A stretch of DNA of 17,653 bases from Oscillospiraceae bacterium (GCA_015067375.1 SVMQ01000019.1:1-17653), one strand, 5' to 3'. Shown: positions 1 through 7,103, numbered from the stretch's first letter. Made by a program: numbers and translations. Notes: generated by a model from the sequence alone, not told the origin.

Positions 1-132
1 AAAGAATGTGGATGCGAAATTGTACCTACTTATAAAGAAGTAATGATGGCAATGCACAGAGGATTCACCCGTCACTTAAAGTGTCCCAAATGCAATAAAC
101 ACACTTGGTGCAAAAAAGTATTGAAGAAGTAA
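1..132 (+). CDS. Small zinc-ribbon-like protein, C-terminal end only
   Basis: The reading frame is open from the first base of the window to a TAA at 130-132, giving the last 43 residues of a protein whose start lies to the left. It has a C-x-C pair at visible residues 3 and 5 and a CPKC pair at 28-31, followed by a Trp-Cys and a very basic tail (KKVLKK). Two cysteine pairs about 23 residues apart suggest a small zinc ribbon, perhaps binding nucleic acid. Function is unknown. A strong hairpin starts about 30 bases after the stop, which supports a real gene end here. Confidence 0.6.
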   Translation, partial: KECGCEIVPTYKEVMMAMHRGFTRHLKCPKCNKHTWCKKVLKK

Positions 133-149
133 ATTCCAATTTGTCGAAC

Positions 150-195
150 TGAATATAAAATAAACTCCAGAGAAGACGTTTTCTTCTCTGGAGTT
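150..195. terminator. Bidirectional rho-independent terminator
   Basis: A perfect 14-bp stem (163-176 paired with 182-195) encloses a 5-base loop. Read on the minus strand it is followed by a T-rich tract (162 down to about 150), so it fits as terminator of the CotH-type gene. On the plus strand it can end the partial gene at 1-132. Confidence 0.85.
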
Positions 196-316
196 ACTTC
201 TTTATGGCTATCGCCTTTTGCCTGAAGCGGTGTCGTTTATCCGTCGGGTATCTTCTCGGCGGATCTTATATTATTTAAGTCATATCGTATAATGAAAGTC
301 TGGAAGGCATTGAGCG
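196..316. other. Intergenic stretch with a weak hairpin
   Basis: No gene is seen between the first terminator and the CotH gene stop. A weak inverted repeat (239-246 with 257-264, one G-U pair) is present but has no proper T tract, so it is not called a terminator. Confidence 0.3.
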
Positions 317-2155
317 TCACTCGTTGTTCCACTGCTTGTTAAGCCAGAGGATGCGCATATCCACGAATTTGCAGATGTCGTTTGCGCTGTCTATCTTCCA
401 GTCCTCTTTGCCAAGGTCGTTTCTGAGCGCTTCTACGCCTGCTCTTACTTCGTTTACAGCCTCGGTAAGCACACCGTCGTTATAGAGCTGCACCCATTTC
501 GCCCTGACTATATTGCTGAACCAATCCGCTTTCATGGCGGTGATATACCACGGGTTTGAACGATCCTGCTCACCGACGATGGGCTGGAAGGTGCAGGCGA
601 AGAAGCGGCGGCCGGGGTGTTCGTTGTATGCCCAGTTGAAATCCCACGGCGCTGTGAAGGTGAGCCTTTGCATGGTGCTGTCCTTGCTGAAGTCCACTGC
701 CATATAGAAGCTGCCCTCGCCAACGTCGTAGTCGTGGATAAGCTCGTCGTGTATCAGCAGGAATGCAAGTGAATCGAGGTCTATGACCGCCCTTGCGGCC
801 TCCTCAGCGGTGCTGTATACGCCGTCGGCAGGGACTACATCATAGTTCTCGTCAAACATCATGGGCGTGTTGTTTTCTGCAGCCTCATATAAGATCCTGA
901 ATGCGCCGTTTATGTATCTGTCGATGAATGCGCGCTGCTCGTCCGAATAAGTGTCGCTCTTTATCGAGTAGTCCGCTCCGACAAATGTATTGGTCGTGCC
1001 GCTGATATCTGTAAGCTCTGCGCCGAGATAATCAACATGGAAGAACGGGTCTTCCGCCTCGTTTGCATAGTTGTCTATCTCAACGAGATAGCCAATGTCT
1101 GTGCCTGTTTCGTCCTTCGTCGGCTCATAGATATCCACCCTGTCCTTGCCGACCTGATTCTGCTCACAGAGCAGGTATATTCCCTTGAACGCGCCGTTGA
1201 TATATACATTCACATAGGTGCAGTCGGAGCTGTAATATCTGTCCTCAAGGATGGTATCGGCAAGGGTGAAGCCCATGTAGTCCATCGCAAGATTCCACTG
1301 GGATTTCAGCAGCACCCAGCTCTTGTATTCGTTGCCCTCGTGCAGCCCCAGCATATTCTGCTTTTTGTCGAACTTGATGCGGTAGGGCTTTTCGTTGCCG
1401 TCAGCGGTGGAGTTTCCGCGCACCCTCACTCCTGCGGCGGCGGAAAAGGCGAATTCCTCGTCACAGTTGAGCACATCAACAACAGAAGTGACGTATTCCT
1501 CCTTGGAGAGAACAGCTTTTTTGTCCAGAGTAATTATGCTGACGATAGGCATATCCAGCTGTGCTGCAAGCTTTTCATAGCGCTGAAGATACTTTTCGCG
1601 CTGCTCGGTGTACTGTCCGTACATCCTTTGCTCGTCCTCGGTGGCATTCTCGTCGGGGATATAAGGCTTGCCCTGCAGTATTTTTACTATAGGCTCAGGC
1701 TCAGCTGCTTCCTCGGTCTCGGGCGCTTCCTCTGATACGGGTGCTTCTGCGGTTACGGCAGCTTCTTCCGATACAGTGACTTCCTCGGTTGCAGGAGTTT
1801 CTTCGGATGCTGTGACTTCTTCGGTCGCAGGCGCTTCTTCTGATACAGGAGCTTCCTCTGTGATAGCGCTCTCCTCAGACACAGGTGTTTCCTCGGATAC
1901 TGTGACTTCCACGGTCACGGCTGCATCGTCAGATGCGGCGGCTTCTTCCGATTCGGGCAGCTTTTCCACTGCCGACAGCGCGGTCGTGGTGGACTGAGCG
2001 GCAGTAGTAGTCTGCTCTGTTGCCGATGTAGTCTGTGCAGCGGTGTTATCCGTCACCGCCGCCGACATCTCTGATGCTTCGCCGTTGCCTGAGCAACCGC
2101 AGGCGCATAATAATACAGATGACAGTATGACGGTACCAATGATCTTTTTCAGCAT
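317..2155 (-). CDS. CotH-kinase family surface lipoprotein
   Basis: A 612-residue protein starting at the ATG at 2155, chosen because GGAGGG lies just upstream and the next residues form a lipoprotein signal peptide: MLKK, a hydrophobic stretch, then L-C-A-C with likely lipidation at Cys19. Residues about 25-65 are Thr/Ser/Ala rich, and 70-150 are an acidic repetitive linker of V-S-E-E-A-P type. The CotH domain spans about 200-530: RGNST (246-250), KPYRIKFDKK (256-265), KSWVLL (278-283), and PWDFNWAY (503-510), which carries the presumed metal-binding Asp/Asn. CotH proteins are atypical kinases; spore-coat CotH phosphorylates CotB and CotG. In ruminococci CotH modules are common in surface or secreted proteins, often beside a dockerin, which is absent here. 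The substrate is unknown. It is transcribed alone from a near-consensus promoter. Confidence 0.88.
   Translation of the reverse strand: MLKKIIGTVILSSVLLCACGCSGNGEASEMSAAVTDNTAAQTTSATEQTTTAAQSTTTALSAVEKLPESEEAAASDDAAVTVEVTVSEETPVSEESAITEEAPVSEEAPATEEVTASEETPATEEVTVSEEAAVTAEAPVSEEAPETEEAAEPEPIVKILQGKPYIPDENATEDEQRMYGQYTEQREKYLQRYEKLAAQLDMPIVSIITLDKKAVLSKEEYVTSVVDVLNCDEEFAFSAAAGVRVRGNSTADGNEKPYRIKFDKKQNMLGLHEGNEYKSWVLLKSQWNLAMDYMGFTLADTILEDRYYSSDCTYVNVYINGAFKGIYLLCEQNQVGKDRVDIYEPTKDETGTDIGYLVEIDNYANEAEDPFFHVDYLGAELTDISGTTNTFVGADYSIKSDTYSDEQRAFIDRYINGAFRILYEAAENNTPMMFDENYDVVPADGVYSTAEEAARAVIDLDSLAFLLIHDELIHDYDVGEGSFYMAVDFSKDSTMQRLTFTAPWDFNWAYNEHPGRRFFACTFQPIVGEQDRSNPWYITAMKADWFSNIVRAKWVQLYNDGVLTEAVNEVRAGVEALRNDLGKEDWKIDSANDICKFVDMRILWLNKQWNNE
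1706..1948 (-). repeat. Acidic linker repeats in the CotH lipoprotein
   Basis: The linker (residues about 70-150) is made of degenerate 6-residue (18-base) units such as VSEEAP, ATEEVT and VSEETP. It is a low-complexity spacer that probably holds the CotH domain away from the membrane, and it is likely length-variable between strains. Confidence 0.7.
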
Positions 2156-2192
2156 AATTCCCTCCGAAGTGCATTGCTTGAATGTTAGGTTA

Positions 2193-2221
2193 ATTATACA
2201 GTAAAATACTGGTATTGTCAA
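2193..2221 (-). promoter_or_regulatory. Sigma-A promoter of the CotH gene
   Basis: On the minus strand TTGACA (2216-2221) is followed by 17 bases and TATAAT (2193-2198), both exact consensus. The start codon lies about 38 bases downstream of the -10 box. Confidence 0.85.
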
Positions 2222-2408
2222 TATATGTTGAACAGCGGCGGCTGAGATATACCTTATATTTATGACCTTATTTGTGAAAGGTTGAATTTATCCCCAAAAT
2301 GGTATAGCAAATGGATTTGATGAAGAATTTGCACGGAAATGGGTGTATTAGCAGGCGTATCGTGCATAACGCCAAGTTGGAAAAAACGCGTACTCTCTGT
2401 TTTGGTAT
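2222..2408. other. Intergenic stretch, nothing recognised
   Basis: AT-rich sequence between the CotH promoter and the terminator of the next operon. No open frame with a ribosome binding site and no clear RNA structure was seen. Confidence 0.4.
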
Positions 2409-2450
2409 AAAAAAACGACTCTCAGGGAATGAACCTGAGAGTTTGTTTTA
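2409..2450 (-). terminator. Terminator of the 2463-3766 operon
   Basis: A 9-bp stem (2418-2426 with 2434-2442) and 7-base loop. On the minus strand it is followed by a run of seven T (2415 down to 2409) and sits about 20 bases after the stop at 2463. Confidence 0.85.
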
Positions 2451-2462
2451 TGATGTGTACTG

Positions 2463-2708
2463 TCATTCACTGAACCGCGGTTTTTGAGATACGACGATCT
2501 CAACTGCACTCATGGTTCTCATCTCTCCGCAGAGATCAAAGAGATCTTCATAGGCGCCTATGCCATAAAGATACATATCATCGTATTTCTCAGGAACAAG
2601 CCCGATCTCAATATAATTCTCATAAGCTGCTGTCTCTTTGATCAAAATGGAAACGGGAGAGGAACATTTTGCGATGTAATTTCTGATGTCTTTGAATTTT
2701 ATGGTCAT
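2463..2708 (-). CDS. Hypothetical protein, 81 residues
   Basis: The start is placed at the ATG at 2708 because AAGGAG lies nine bases upstream. A longer version from a GTG at 2741 would overlap the end of the preceding gene and has no such site. The product begins MTIKFKDIRNYIAK, has an aromatic/acidic middle (YDDMYLYGIGAYEDLFDLCG), and shows no signal peptide or membrane segment. The alternating pattern suggests a small mixed alpha/beta cytoplasmic protein. It is the second gene of a two-gene operon and the terminator follows directly. No family is recognised; small acidic partner proteins of this kind can be immunity or antitoxin proteins, but nothing here shows that. Confidence 0.65.
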   Translation of the reverse strand: MTIKFKDIRNYIAKCSSPVSILIKETAAYENYIEIGLVPEKYDDMYLYGIGAYEDLFDLCGEMRTMSAVEIVVSQKPRFSE

Positions 2709-2734
2709 TGTGCTGTACTCCTTCTGCCGGATAA

Positions 2735-3766
2735 TCAACACATATCGTCTTCTGATATCATCAGATGAGAGCTGTTTTCTTTAGATATTGTATCAGAATT
2801 ATTAGGTTCAGTCGATGATACCTTTTTCTTCAGCCACATTGACGACTCGGGAATTCCGTCAAATCCATAAGCTTTATAGCATCTTGCAACGAAATCATCG
2901 CTTATCACATCAGGTTGAAAATCCATATAGTAATGAGTTGAATATATCCGCTGATCCTTTTCGCTGTATTTCTTGTCATACTCCGAATAAACGCTCCTTG
3001 TTCTTTCGGGGGACATTACTTCAATAGTACCGTCATGCACCCGGAACCCGATTTCTATATTATCAAGGAAATCGGGATATTCGTCGTATTGATGCTTGTC
3101 CCAGTAATTGTCACTTTTAAACATGAGATCCCATGTGTATGGAGGCATTTCATCCCATGTAGTCACTGCTACCACGAAATCAAGATACGGAAATTCATGG
3201 ATCAGAATATAACAATCGTCAACAAATTCTTCAAGATCAGGATATTTTCCTGCAATATAATCAACTCCTACTATACCATTGGGATGCACCCAGCCAAAAG
3301 GCGCAGGATACAGATCTTGGCGTGTCCAGTTGTTGCTAAAATTCCCAGATCTGATCTGGTCGTCACATGAAAGCTCCTCACTCCATGGAGATAACCTGTC
3401 GGTGCGGCGTATTATATCGAACGCCTGTTCCTCTGTCACTCTTTTGCCGCGCAGTCTGAGATATGGTCTTCTCGCGCCGGAGTCATAGTTTTCCATGCCC
3501 TCATCAATGATAAGCTTTATTTTTTTTGCCTCCTGCTGATATCTCAACGAAAAATTATCCTTTTCATCAGGATATAGCTTCGCCATATAATCATATCTGG
3601 CGGCATATGACACAGTTATCACAAGCTCATTCGGTGATTGCTGTTGATATATAAAGTATGGAGCCTCCGCATCCGAAAACAGTACGAAGCGGGTATCAGA
3701 CAGGTCGCTGCACTTTTTCAGCACCTCTTCCCCGCACTTCCCAAAGCCAATAAGTGTCGTTTTCAT
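2735..3766 (-). CDS. Hypothetical protein with N-terminal GxGxxG motif
   Basis: A 343-residue protein. The start at 3766 has GGAGGTG eight bases upstream; a start 24 codons earlier, inside the promoter, is rejected. Residues 1-13 read MKTTLIGFGKCGE, a beta strand followed by G-x-G-x-x-G, like a Rossmann nucleotide-binding turn. The rest is rich in aromatic and acidic residues (for example GWVHPNGIVGVDY and FVVAVTTWDEMPPYTWDLM), with no membrane segments. The C-terminal 30 residues are Ser/Asn/Glu rich and probably disordered. No known family was recognised. The gene is first in an operon with the 81-residue gene, from a strong promoter at 3810-3838. Confidence 0.7.
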   Translation of the reverse strand: MKTTLIGFGKCGEEVLKKCSDLSDTRFVLFSDAEAPYFIYQQQSPNELVITVSYAARYDYMAKLYPDEKDNFSLRYQQEAKKIKLIIDEGMENYDSGARRPYLRLRGKRVTEEQAFDIIRRTDRLSPWSEELSCDDQIRSGNFSNNWTRQDLYPAPFGWVHPNGIVGVDYIAGKYPDLEEFVDDCYILIHEFPYLDFVVAVTTWDEMPPYTWDLMFKSDNYWDKHQYDEYPDFLDNIEIGFRVHDGTIEVMSPERTRSVYSEYDKKYSEKDQRIYSTHYYMDFQPDVISDDFVARCYKAYGFDGIPESSMWLKKKVSSTEPNNSDTISKENSSHLMISEDDMC

Positions 3767-3809
3767 ACAAACACCTCCATAAGTAACCATTGAACCGAGC
3801 TTGTTGTTA

Positions 3810-3838
3810 ATTATAGCACAACCGTGCCTGCTTGTCAA
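3810..3838 (-). promoter_or_regulatory. Sigma-A promoter of the 3766-2463 operon
   Basis: Minus-strand TTGACA (3833-3838), 17-base spacer, TATAAT (3810-3815), with TG one base before the -10 (extended -10). The spacer holds a short inverted repeat, GCAC-4-GTGC. Confidence 0.85.
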
Positions 3839-3918
3839 GGTTTATATGTACCTATATTTAATTTCCGTGAAGATAAGGCTATTGTGAATAAGGAATAAAA
3901 TAAATGTTTAATTAAACC

Positions 3919-3947
3919 TTGACAAATTTCTAGACCTGTGATATAAT
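3919..3947 (+). promoter_or_regulatory. Sigma-A promoter of the 4026 gene
   Basis: TTGACA (3919-3924), 17 bases, TATAAT (3942-3947), with an extended -10 TGA before it. Both boxes are exact consensus. It is divergent from the promoter at 3810-3838. Confidence 0.85.
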
Positions 3948-4025
3948 AAACTCACAAATCAACAACAAGATCTTCATGCTACTCGAAAGAGCGGAGAAAA
4001 GAATACAAAAACGGAGAATAACAAT

Positions 4026-4388
4026 ATGCTGACTGTAAACATTCTCACAAAAGATAATTATAATTTCAATGATCATCATTACAGTTTTATGACCAATTTC
4101 AACAGCATAAGACGTGAATTTGATTATGCAACGAACTATCGCGAGGACGAACCACTGCCGTTCACCGATGAGGACTCCAACAAGCTTTTTGAGGCAATCA
4201 GCAAGACCGAGCCATATATTAGCGAGGGATTCAGACGAATCGACGCATACACCTTCTATATGAAATACTTTGGCACGGATATCATATCCAACCTCGCTCC
4301 GGATATCATGCTTGCTTTGCTTATACTGAAAAAGCGCCAATATGAAGTCAGGATCATCGTAGAGGACTATCATAATAAAAGATATTGA
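4026..4388 (+). CDS. Hypothetical protein, 120 residues
   Basis: The ATG at 4026 follows CGGAGA with nine bases between, downstream of a consensus promoter. The product has no signal peptide or membrane helix. It contains Asn/His/Tyr-rich N-terminal sequence, an acidic centre (YREDEPLPFTDEDSNKLF) and a hydrophobic segment near residues 88-102 (LAPDIMLALLILKKR). No family is recognised. Its end overlaps, in another frame, the start of a decayed methyltransferase fragment, so the natural C-terminus may have been replaced by a deletion junction. The first two thirds look like a genuine protein; the last 15-20 residues are less certain. Confidence 0.55.
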   Translation: MLTVNILTKDNYNFNDHHYSFMTNFNSIRREFDYATNYREDEPLPFTDEDSNKLFEAISKTEPYISEGFRRIDAYTFYMKYFGTDIISNLAPDIMLALLILKKRQYEVRIIVEDYHNKRY

Positions 4389-4776
4389 TGACCGTGATAA
4401 TTGCTCATCATCAGATCCTGACGGGATATTTGCCCATGCCTATGCAATAGCACACAGGAATCGCGGAAGCGGCAACCGACATACAGGCAGACAGATAGGC
4501 GAATGGCTCAGTCAAGCGGGATACGGCGATGTTTCGCTGCGTGCAAAAGGGCTTTCTACCGACGGCATGACGACAGAGCAGAGAGCAGCATTATACACCA
4601 CCTATTTCGGCTTTTTTGAAGAGGATTGTGAAGCGCAGGCACAGTATTCGCAGACAGGTATTGATGATCTTCTGTGGTGCAGAGAACACCTTCCTCGTAT
4701 AAGAGAATACATATTGCAGCCTGACTTTCGTTTTTCGCTCGGTTTCTGCATCTATACTGCTACAAATCAGATATGA
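4363..4776 (+). pseudogene. C-terminal remnant of a methyltransferase-like gene
   Basis: The frame is open from just after a TAG (4360-4362) to TGA (4774-4776), but no start codon with a ribosome binding site is found. The translated sequence starts IIIKDIDDRD, which resembles the strand after motif IV of class I SAM-dependent methyltransferases, then H-x-x-S/G-N-R-H-T-G-R-Q-I, GEWLSQAGY and a hydrophobic C-terminus. The N-terminal half with the SAM-binding glycine motif is missing, and nothing like it exists upstream in any frame. This is best read as a truncated gene. Internal ATGs such as 4567 would give only a small fragment. The methyltransferase assignment rests on pattern resemblance. 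Confidence 0.5.
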
Positions 4777-4778
4777 TC

Positions 4779-4812
4779 TATCCCTCCCGTTGTCGGGAGG
4801 GATAATTGTTTA
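4779..4812. terminator. Bidirectional terminator between convergent genes
   Basis: A perfect 11-bp stem (4779-4789 with 4794-4804) with a 4-base loop, followed on the plus strand by a short T-rich tail. It separates the methyltransferase remnant from the convergent RNA ligase gene, whose stop lies within a few bases. Confidence 0.75.
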
Positions 4813-5715
4813 TAGGATCGAGTTTACGCCTGTTTTTTCGCTGATTATTTCCTTGACGAAGTTTATCGAAAGCTTGTTTGCGTGCTTTCCGAAATCCTCG
4901 CATTGCTGAACAGTATCGTTCTCCTCTTTTACGCAGTCCTTGTAGATGCGTTTAGGGATATTTTTTCGTATAGTATCCATATCCTTTATGCTCCAGTTTT
5001 CAGGGAGGATACCCTCGTCAACCAGCTTTAGCAGCAGCTTCTCTACCCTTGCACGGGTCACGATAGTTGCAGCGAGCGAGTTGCTGCTTTCGTTGAGGTG
5101 CTTTTTGTGCGGTCGTTTTGCCTTGAATTCTTTGAATCTGTCCTGCACTATCTTGATGTAGCCAAGGTGGATGGTATCAAGCCTTGACATATTCTTTATC
5201 ACGATACCCTCACCCTCCGTACCGCCAAGCATTGTTTTTCCTACAAGCGATGCATAGTCATTCCAGTTAGTGAAAACACCCTCAAATAAAACAGGTACAA
5301 ATGGTAGTTCAAGTTTTTCGGCTATCTTCATTACCTCGCGTTGTGGAAGATATCTGTTGTTGACGGTATCAAGCGCATCAAAGCAATAGAATTTGTTGTA
5401 GCGCTCCTCAGGATATTTCACTTTGTGCTGTACCAGCCATTCGCCGAAAAGTCGGATATTGCTGCCAAGCACCTCTTTTACCTTATCCTTGTCCAGTGAC
5501 TGCACAAATCCGTAGAATCCGCGCAGATCATTGTCTGCGTCAAGCGGATGATGGTGCGAAAACGCAGCGAGAATATCGCCCTGCTCGTCATATTGAAAGC
5601 TTGCGTTTGCTCCGTCGATCTTTTCCTCAATGACGATCTCGTCGCCCGGCATAAATCGTGCTGCGTGTTCGGGGTCGATCCGTCTGATCCCGTAATAGGT
5701 TATGTGTTCAAGCAT
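4810..5715 (-). CDS. ATP-dependent RNA ligase (RNA_ligase/Rnl family)
   Basis: A 301-residue nucleotidyltransferase that joins RNA ends through an enzyme-AMP intermediate. All core motifs are visible: motif I EEKIDGAN with the AMP-accepting Lys32; motif III RLFGEW (88-93); motif IIIa FYCFDAL (109-115); motif IV EGEGIVIK (167-174); motif V YIKIVQDRFKE with Lys188. A helical C-terminal domain (about 205-301) replaces the OB fold of DNA ligases, as in Rnl2/Rnl5-type enzymes that seal 3'-OH and 5'-phosphate ends in duplex or nicked RNA. The ATG at 5715 has a near-perfect AAGGAGGTGA site. Part of that site lies in a small inverted repeat (5717-5727), which might modulate translation. It is divergent from kptA, supporting an RNA-repair role. 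The family is clear; the natural RNA substrate is unknown. Confidence 0.9.
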   Translation of the reverse strand: MLEHITYYGIRRIDPEHAARFMPGDEIVIEEKIDGANASFQYDEQGDILAAFSHHHPLDADNDLRGFYGFVQSLDKDKVKEVLGSNIRLFGEWLVQHKVKYPEERYNKFYCFDALDTVNNRYLPQREVMKIAEKLELPFVPVLFEGVFTNWNDYASLVGKTMLGGTEGEGIVIKNMSRLDTIHLGYIKIVQDRFKEFKAKRPHKKHLNESSNSLAATIVTRARVEKLLLKLVDEGILPENWSIKDMDTIRKNIPKRIYKDCVKEENDTVQQCEDFGKHANKLSINFVKEIISEKTGVNSIL

Positions 5716-5763
5716 TGGTGAATCACCTCCTTTTGCGTTATGGTTCTTTGAAACCTTAATTGG

Positions 5764-5792
5764 ATTATATCACCTTCTCTTACGTTTGTCAA
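5764..5792 (-). promoter_or_regulatory. Sigma-A promoter of the RNA ligase gene
   Basis: Minus-strand TTGACA (5787-5792), 17 bases, TATAAT (5764-5769), with an extended -10 TGA. It lies back to back with the kptA promoter; the two -35 boxes are 32 bases apart. Confidence 0.88.
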
Positions 5793-5800
5793 GTGGTTTT

Positions 5801-5813
5801 TGAAAACTTTTCA
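5801..5813. promoter_or_regulatory. Candidate operator between divergent promoters
   Basis: TGAAAACTTTTCA is a 13-base inverted repeat with 6-bp arms around a central C. It sits almost exactly midway between the two back-to-back -35 boxes, where one regulator could act on both the ligase and kptA. Inference from position and symmetry only. Confidence 0.35.
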
Positions 5814-5824
5814 GAGAAAATATA

Positions 5825-5853
5825 TTGACAAACTATGCTATATATGATAAAAT
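5825..5853 (+). promoter_or_regulatory. Sigma-A promoter of kptA operon
   Basis: TTGACA (5825-5830), 17 bases, TAAAAT (5848-5853), with an extended -10 TGA. The kptA start codon lies 47 bases after the -10. Confidence 0.82.
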
Positions 5854-5899
5854 GTGATAAAGTTCTACAAAACCAAATAATTGATAATAGGAGACTGCC

Positions 5900-6442
5900 A
5901 TGACACTTAAAGCATACAGTAAATATCTAAGTTACATACTTCGCCACCATCCCGAGGCGATCGGGATAACGTTGGATGATCATGGCTGGGCGAGTGTTGA
6001 GGAAATTGTAAAGGGTATAGCCTGTGACAGGGAATTCAGTATGGAAATGCTTGAAACCATAGTAGCGACCGATGAAAAGCATCGTTATCGATTCAATGAG
6101 GATAAGAGCCTTATCCGTGCAGAGTATGGACATTCTGTTTCGATAGATACGCAGCACCAACCTGTTGAGCCTCCTGAGCATCTGTTTCACGGCACCGCCG
6201 GCATAAGCATACCGTATATCGAAGCCGAGGGGATAAAGCCTATGCAGCGAACATATGTGCATATGTCAGAGAGTTATTTGGCAGCGCGTGTGATCGGCGG
6301 CAGGCACGGAAAGCCGATAGTATACAGAGTGCGCAGCGGAGATATGTATCGCGATGGATATTCATTCCGACAGGTAACGGGTGGTATGTGGCAGGCTGAA
6401 TACATTCCTCCCGAGTACATCGAAAGAATAGACAGAAAATAA
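5900..6442 (+). CDS. kptA: RNA 2'-phosphotransferase (KptA/Tpt1)
   Basis: A 180-residue enzyme, normal for bacterial KptA. The family removes an internal RNA 2'-phosphate using NAD+, giving ADP-ribose 1'',2''-cyclic phosphate and nicotinamide; it finishes tRNA splicing in fungi. Visible features are the N-terminal winged-helix part with SKYLSYILRHHPEAIG (7-22, conserved Arg15), the DDHGWA and RYRF segments, IRAEYGHS (72-79), and the ADP-ribosyltransferase half with LFHGT (95-99), the HMS motif (121-123), RHGKPIVYRV (135-144) and the C-terminal GGMWQAEYIPPEYI. GGAG six bases before the ATG supports the start. It leads an operon with the HipA-like gene 19 bases downstream and is divergent from an RNA ligase. 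Bacterial Tpt1 has no established physiological substrate, so the ligase neighbour is informative. Confidence 0.93.
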   Translation: MTLKAYSKYLSYILRHHPEAIGITLDDHGWASVEEIVKGIACDREFSMEMLETIVATDEKHRYRFNEDKSLIRAEYGHSVSIDTQHQPVEPPEHLFHGTAGISIPYIEAEGIKPMQRTYVHMSESYLAARVIGGRHGKPIVYRVRSGDMYRDGYSFRQVTGGMWQAEYIPPEYIERIDRK

Positions 6443-6461
6443 TGCTGCATAGGAGGTATAT

Positions 6462-7103
6462 ATGAGATCGTATTATATGTGCTTTGACAAATGCCTTGAG
6501 GTGTTTGATGTTGACATAAGCCGGGAAACGGTAGTCCGAAGAACTGTGGAGTTCAATGCGCTGTGGTCGCCTTTTCAAAGCTGCGAGCCGAGCTTCCGTG
6601 ACTTTGAACAGTATCTCGAGTCTCGTTGTTTTCCTCGTTACAGAGCGAACAGAAAAGAGATCTTCAAAGCGATCGGGATAGATTACTATGACCCATGGTC
6701 ACTAGTACATCGCACACGCGGGATAATGATGGACAGGCATTTTTATAACATTATTTTTCTGGTGGATCCTGATGGCACACTGCGCAGGGCGCCGCTTTTT
6801 GATAACGGTGCAGGACTGTTGTCCGATCAGATGATGGATTATGGTATGTCGTTGCCTTTGCTTACCTGTATCAACAAGGTCAAAGCGAAGCCCTTCTCTA
6901 CAGACTTCAGAAAGCAGGTATGCTATCTTAATTCCATCTGTGGCGATCCGTTTGAGGGCATTTCTTCTGTGACGATACATACATCCGATCTATACGATTA
7001 TTATCCTGCTGATCATGTGAGCAGGGCTTTGGCGGCTTTGCGCCACGGTCTTGAAAAGCGTGGCATCGGATTATCTGTAGGAAAAAAGGAAATCATCGGG
7101 TGA
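6462..7103 (+). CDS. HipA-like kinase, catalytic-lobe protein
   Basis: A 213-residue protein; the ATG at 6462 follows AGGAGG and lies 19 bases after kptA, so the two are cotranscribed. The middle contains DRHFYNIIF (Asp91, His93, Asn96) and, after a short hairpin, APLFDNGAGLL (Asp114). This matches the D-x-H-x-x-N catalytic loop and the metal-binding Asp of HipA/CtkA-type Ser/Thr kinases. Upstream, FEQYLESRCFPRYR and a helical segment ending in HRTRGIMM resemble the part before the catalytic loop in small HipA-like proteins. The N-terminal ATP-binding lobe of full-length HipA (about 440 residues) is missing, although the first 45 residues may form a reduced lobe. The protein could be an active minimal kinase or a pseudokinase. 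The link to RNA repair is inferred from the shared operon. Confidence 0.62.
   Translation: MRSYYMCFDKCLEVFDVDISRETVVRRTVEFNALWSPFQSCEPSFRDFEQYLESRCFPRYRANRKEIFKAIGIDYYDPWSLVHRTRGIMMDRHFYNIIFLVDPDGTLRRAPLFDNGAGLLSDQMMDYGMSLPLLTCINKVKAKPFSTDFRKQVCYLNSICGDPFEGISSVTIHTSDLYDYYPADHVSRALAALRHGLEKRGIGLSVGKKEIIG

Noticed and set aside
239..264. Inverted repeat considered as a CotH terminator
   Set aside because: Short stem with a G-U pair and no T tract; the perfect 14-bp hairpin at 163-195 fits better.
1037..1735. Plus-strand open frame of 232 residues opposite the CotH gene
   Set aside because: Lies wholly inside the well-supported CotH gene, with no promoter or binding site and no recognisable domain.
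3930..4373. Minus-strand 147-residue frame with hydrophobic stretches
   Set aside because: Antisense to the 120-residue gene, which has a consensus promoter and ribosome binding site; this frame has neither.
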